A stretch of 16,397 bases of DNA. It comes from JBMORO01 sp049322295 (GTDB lineage Bacteria > Patescibacteriota > Minisyncoccia > RBG-13-40-8-A). Within the stretch, counting starts at the first letter, position 1. The number at the start of each line of letters is the position of its first letter. Below are positions 13,450 to 16,397 of this stretch, piece after piece. The position numbers were made by a program, and so were the translations under genes. The stretch is taken from positions 1 to 16,397 of the forward strand of contig JBMORO010000016.1 of NCBI GenBank assembly GCA_049322295.1, written 5' to 3'. The notes below the pieces were generated by a model, which saw only the letters and a list, made by a program, of their open reading frames with translations, was not told the origin of the DNA and did not search any database.

Positions 13450-16397
13450 AATATAGATATTTAATTTTAATAACAATTATTTTAGGTGTTTTGATGGTTG
13501 GTAAAATTGCTTATCAGCAAGGAGCAAGTTTATTTATTCCGACCGATTCTGGTAGCGGACTTTATCCTTATGAAGATACGGTCAGTGTTTTTATTGGTGG
13601 TTCTTCAACTTCTTCGGCAGAACATATTTTTGATGTTTGGAATGGCAATGCTTCATCTACTGGCTCATACATTGCTAATCAATTTTGTCTTGATAATACA
13701 GATAATTGTTTAAGTAATTGGGGAGCTGGCGGTAACTGGACTGTTTCTAATAATTATTTAACTCCTTCTACGACTAATTTTGATATAAGCATTAGTGATA
13801 AAAGTATTTATGATGTGAATAATTTGGGTGCGTTTGGCGATCCAGTGCAGAATATCCACGTTTTTAATTTATATGCTACTTCTACTAACATTTCTGGTTA
13901 TGCAGCTGAACCTTTAATTGTTAAATCTGGCCCAACTAATCAGGCGACCAGCACAATTTATGGTTCTTTGGGCAATACGATTAAATTTTTAGAGCAATCT
14001 AATAGCGGGGCTTTAGAAATTATTAGACCCACAACTGGCTCTAATTCCACCACCACGATTGCTGATTATTTAGTAGTCAATACTAATTCACTTTATGTGG
14101 ACGGAGCGTCTGGCAACGTCGGCATCGGGACGACGGGACCTTTAGCTAAACTCAACATAAATGGTGGCACGGGAACATTAGCTACTGGTTTGGCATTTGG
14201 GGATGGGGATACGGGGTTTTATGAATATCAAGATGATTGGTTAAGATTACAATTAGATGGAACTGATAGATGGAATTTTCAATCTGGTCAAATAAATGGA
14301 ACAGTTGACGGTTCCGCAGTAATACTAAATGAGATAGCTTCTTTAACAAATCCTACATTAGTTCCTGCTCGTGCTGATTATGATACGGGCATTGGAGGAG
14401 ATGCTGCAGACGCATTAAGTTTAATCACCAATGGGGCAAGTAGGATTTATATAAAATCAGACGGCAACGTCGGCATTGGGACGACGGGGCCGGGGTATAA
14501 ATTGGAAGTAGTTGGGACAATGAAAGCAGCCACCACGACTGTAGCTGGCATTTTAGATGTGCAAGACGCAAATGGTAGTAGCAAAATGTATGTTGATACA
14601 ACATCAGGCAACGTCGGCATCGGGACGACGGGGCCAGCATATACACTTGATTTGAGTTTTGCCAATGCCAATGGTGGAAATCCTGGACTACATATAAAGA
14701 ATACGGACACGACTGTCAGTAGTGCTTATAGTGGAGTTTTGTTAGAAGCCCAAAACGGAATAGTTAAAGCTGACTGGTTCGCAGTCCCTACATCGGGGTC
14801 AGTATTAAGTGGTGGGGGTTTGGTATTTAGAACGCAAACAAATCATCCTATTGCGTTTCAAGTTAATAACCAAGAAAAGGTTAGAATAGACACTAACGGC
14901 AACGTCGGCATCGGGACGACGGGGCCGATGTCTCAATTACACTTAGCAGATGGAACTATGCTTATTGATGTTGCCAATAAGATGGGTTCTTCAAATAATG
15001 CGCCTGGCAAGTTGCAAGTGAATCAGCGAATTGATATTGGAGATGTAGATACAGTAGGAGGCCCAGCGGCAATTTATTTTTGGACATATCCTACTCTAAA
15101 TAGCTCTGCTGATGGTTATATCAAAGTAGATGATTATAAACTAAGTTTTGGTAATACTAATGTTTTGGGAGATGGGTATCTAATCGGAACAGAGCTTTCT
15201 CTGGCTGGCTCGTTAAAGTCCTCTGCTCATCATGTTGGTTTATATATACCGATGACAGTTAATAACTCAGGAACAGCTGGTTACACCGCAATGAGATTGA
15301 ATGTTACTGAAACTGCCACCGGCTCAGGTACAAATAATCTTATGGATTTACAAGTAGGCGGAACAAGTAAAATGGTAGTGACAAATCAAGGCAACGTCGG
15401 CATCGGGACGACGACCCCAGAGGCAATCTTGGAAGTGAATAAAACATCTGGAAGTGAAAATGCTGTCTTTTTGGTTTCCTCAACGACTTCTGGGGACTTG
15501 GTGACAATAACAAATGCGGGCAACGTCGGCATCGGGACGACGGGGCCCACCCAAAAATTAGAAGTAAATGGCAATTTAAAGGTTGGAGGAAATGCTACCA
15601 CGACAGGATATTTGGTGATAGGCACGACTAATCCAACCGTAAATATTCCTGTCGGTGGTTTTTGGGCTGGAGCGGCTACGACGACTAATTTGGCTGTTTC
15701 TGGTTTATTAAACTGTAATACGATTGATACTGACGCTAATGGTAATTTGAAATGCGGCAGTGATGAAACCGGGGTTGGTGCTGATTATGGCGCGGCTTGG
15801 GAAGCATTTAGTCTTTCACCAGCCGTGATTAAACCAACTACTACCGCAGCAGGAATTTTAGTTAACTCGGCCAGTTCTACGATTACAGTTTTAAATATGA
15901 ATACTGCTACCTCCACCAATAGATTGGTGGTAGGTTCAGTCAATCCAACCACAAATGATTTATTTTGGGTCGGCGGGAATTCATATTTTAATGGTAATGC
16001 CACCACGACTGGTTCATTTAATGCTGGGCAGTTATTGGTCAATAATACGCCGATTTCAGACATTTATTCACCCCTGGCTGGTTCGGCTTCAATTATCACT
16101 GTTGGCACGATTGGCACAGGCGTTTGGCAAGGCACAGCTATTAACCCGACTTATCTTGATAGTTCAGTAATTATTTCTACCGAAATTGATACTTCAGCCG
16201 AGATTGCGGGTATTGTGGGCGACGAAACTGGTTCGGGCTTATTGGTTTTTGATACTAATCCAACCATTACCGGGGCAACTTTTGATGGCGAGGCAATTTT
16301 TACCGCTAATGGCAGATTTAATCTTATTAACGCCACTTCTACCAGAATTGATTCAGCGACAACAACACAAAGTTTATATGTAAACGGAGATAGAGTA
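13446..16397 (+). CDS. Giant modular fibre/adhesin-like protein (3' end outside the window)
   Basis: At least 984 codons stay open to the right edge. The N-terminus has one hydrophobic helix (YLILITIILGVLMVG, residues 5-19), a signal or anchor. A two-cysteine region (QFCLDNTDNCLSNWG) follows. From residue 223 the protein repeats modules, each with GNVGIGTTGP (residues 223, 340, 388, 485, 649, 692) and then a KLEV-like strand; GTTNP at 726 is a decayed copy. Further small motifs are NATTTG at 716 and 851 and NCNTIDTDANGNLKCG. GNVGIGTT repeats are typical of trimeric tail fibres and S74-type chaperone-ended adhesins. Any such C-terminal chaperone would lie beyond the window. The start overlaps the preceding small frame (ATGA). 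Probable role: receptor binding or surface adhesion. Confidence 0.8.
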   Translation, partial: MKYRYLILITIILGVLMVGKIAYQQGASLFIPTDSGSGLYPYEDTVSVFIGGSSTSSAEHIFDVWNGNASSTGSYIANQFCLDNTDNCLSNWGAGGNWTVSNNYLTPSTTNFDISISDKSIYDVNNLGAFGDPVQNIHVFNLYATSTNISGYAAEPLIVKSGPTNQATSTIYGSLGNTIKFLEQSNSGALEIIRPTTGSNSTTTIADYLVVNTNSLYVDGASGNVGIGTTGPLAKLNINGGTGTLATGLAFGDGDTGFYEYQDDWLRLQLDGTDRWNFQSGQINGTVDGSAVILNEIASLTNPTLVPARADYDTGIGGDAADALSLITNGASRIYIKSDGNVGIGTTGPGYKLEVVGTMKAATTTVAGILDVQDANGSSKMYVDTTSGNVGIGTTGPAYTLDLSFANANGGNPGLHIKNTDTTVSSAYSGVLLEAQNGIVKADWFAVPTSGSVLSGGGLVFRTQTNHPIAFQVNNQEKVRIDTNGNVGIGTTGPMSQLHLADGTMLIDVANKMGSSNNAPGKLQVNQRIDIGDVDTVGGPAAIYFWTYPTLNSSADGYIKVDDYKLSFGNTNVLGDGYLIGTELSLAGSLKSSAHHVGLYIPMTVNNSGTAGYTAMRLNVTETATGSGTNNLMDLQVGGTSKMVVTNQGNVGIGTTTPEAILEVNKTSGSENAVFLVSSTTSGDLVTITNAGNVGIGTTGPTQKLEVNGNLKVGGNATTTGYLVIGTTNPTVNIPVGGFWAGAATTTNLAVSGLLNCNTIDTDANGNLKCGSDETGVGADYGAAWEAFSLSPAVIKPTTTAAGILVNSASSTITVLNMNTATSTNRLVVGSVNPTTNDLFWVGGNSYFNGNATTTGSFNAGQLLVNNTPISDIYSPLAGSASIITVGTIGTGVWQGTAINPTYLDSSVIISTEIDTSAEIAGIVGDETGSGLLVFDTNPTITGATFDGEAIFTANGRFNLINATSTRIDSATTTQSLYVNGDRV
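14112..15547 (+). repeat. Six in-frame copies of a 29-bp GC-rich repeat
   Basis: Copies start at 14112, 14463, 14607, 14898, 15390 and 15519. Each begins GGCAACGTCGGCAT and encodes GNVGIGTT plus (usually) GP. Three copies (14607, 14898, 15519) are identical over all 29 bases. The others differ at one base (14112: A for G near the end; 14463: T for C in the middle) or at three bases (15390, end ACCCC). About 22 of 29 bases are G or C, against clearly AT-rich flanks. Spacings are 351, 144, 291, 492 and 129 bases, all multiples of three. Confidence 0.9.

Noticed and set aside
14112..15547. CRISPR array
   Set aside because: The 29-bp repeat length is suggestive, but the repeats are in frame within one long protein. 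They encode the known GNVGIGTT motif and have intervals of 100-463 bases instead of uniform short spacers.
14425..16063. Several minus-strand frames of 60-92 residues in the fibre gene
   Set aside because: They repeat the reverse reading of the GC-rich repeats and Thr-rich modules, with no starts or ribosome-binding sites of their own. The plus strand has one continuous long frame.
1..16397. Alternative genetic code (UGA as glycine, as in some Patescibacteria lineages)
   Set aside because: TGA ends several genes exactly at overlaps with following starts, and no conserved protein here has an internal TGA.

Overview
The window looks like the packaging and head-morphogenesis region of a tailed (HK97-type) phage or prophage. 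Almost everything is on the + strand in tightly packed, partly overlapping genes. The DNA is AT-rich and uses the standard code, with TAA, TAG and TGA all acting as stops. The host is not shown directly. Several late proteins carry modules of the GNVGIGTT and 'CNTIDTDANGNLKC' kind, which I associate with Patescibacteria/CPR (Parcubacteria-like) genomes and their phages. That host assignment is inference.

Layout: 1-841 holds a DNA methyltransferase that appears split over two frames, with catalytic motif IV not in the window. 873-1888 holds small proteins, two with zinc-ribbon cysteine patterns, separated by a clear rho-independent terminator at 1317-1340. 1948-5702 is the packaging block: small terminase, large terminase and portal. 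5699-6360 holds three small genes. 6361-6528 is a structured leader with mutually exclusive RNA stems and a terminator. 6529-9733 is the head block: acidic scaffold-like protein, decoration-like protein and major capsid protein (MCP).

The most notable feature is in the MCP gene. It is interrupted by a 963-nt group I intron (8166-9128) whose P1, P3, P4, P5, P6, P7, P8 and P9 helices can be read directly. Removing it joins two capsid reading frames into one 329-residue protein. The intron carries an HNH homing endonuclease on the opposite strand, with a consensus-like promoter of its own.

Downstream (9752-16397), ordinary tail genes are not recognisable. Instead there are beta-rich structural-looking proteins, three of which begin with a signal peptide or membrane segment, plus a coiled-coil protein. 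The last is a giant modular fibre-like protein of at least 984 codons that runs off the window. It contains six nearly identical 29-bp GC-rich repeats, all in frame. The genes would work together as follows: terminase and portal package DNA, scaffold and capsid proteins build the head, and the distal proteins probably serve adhesion or the surface of virion or host.
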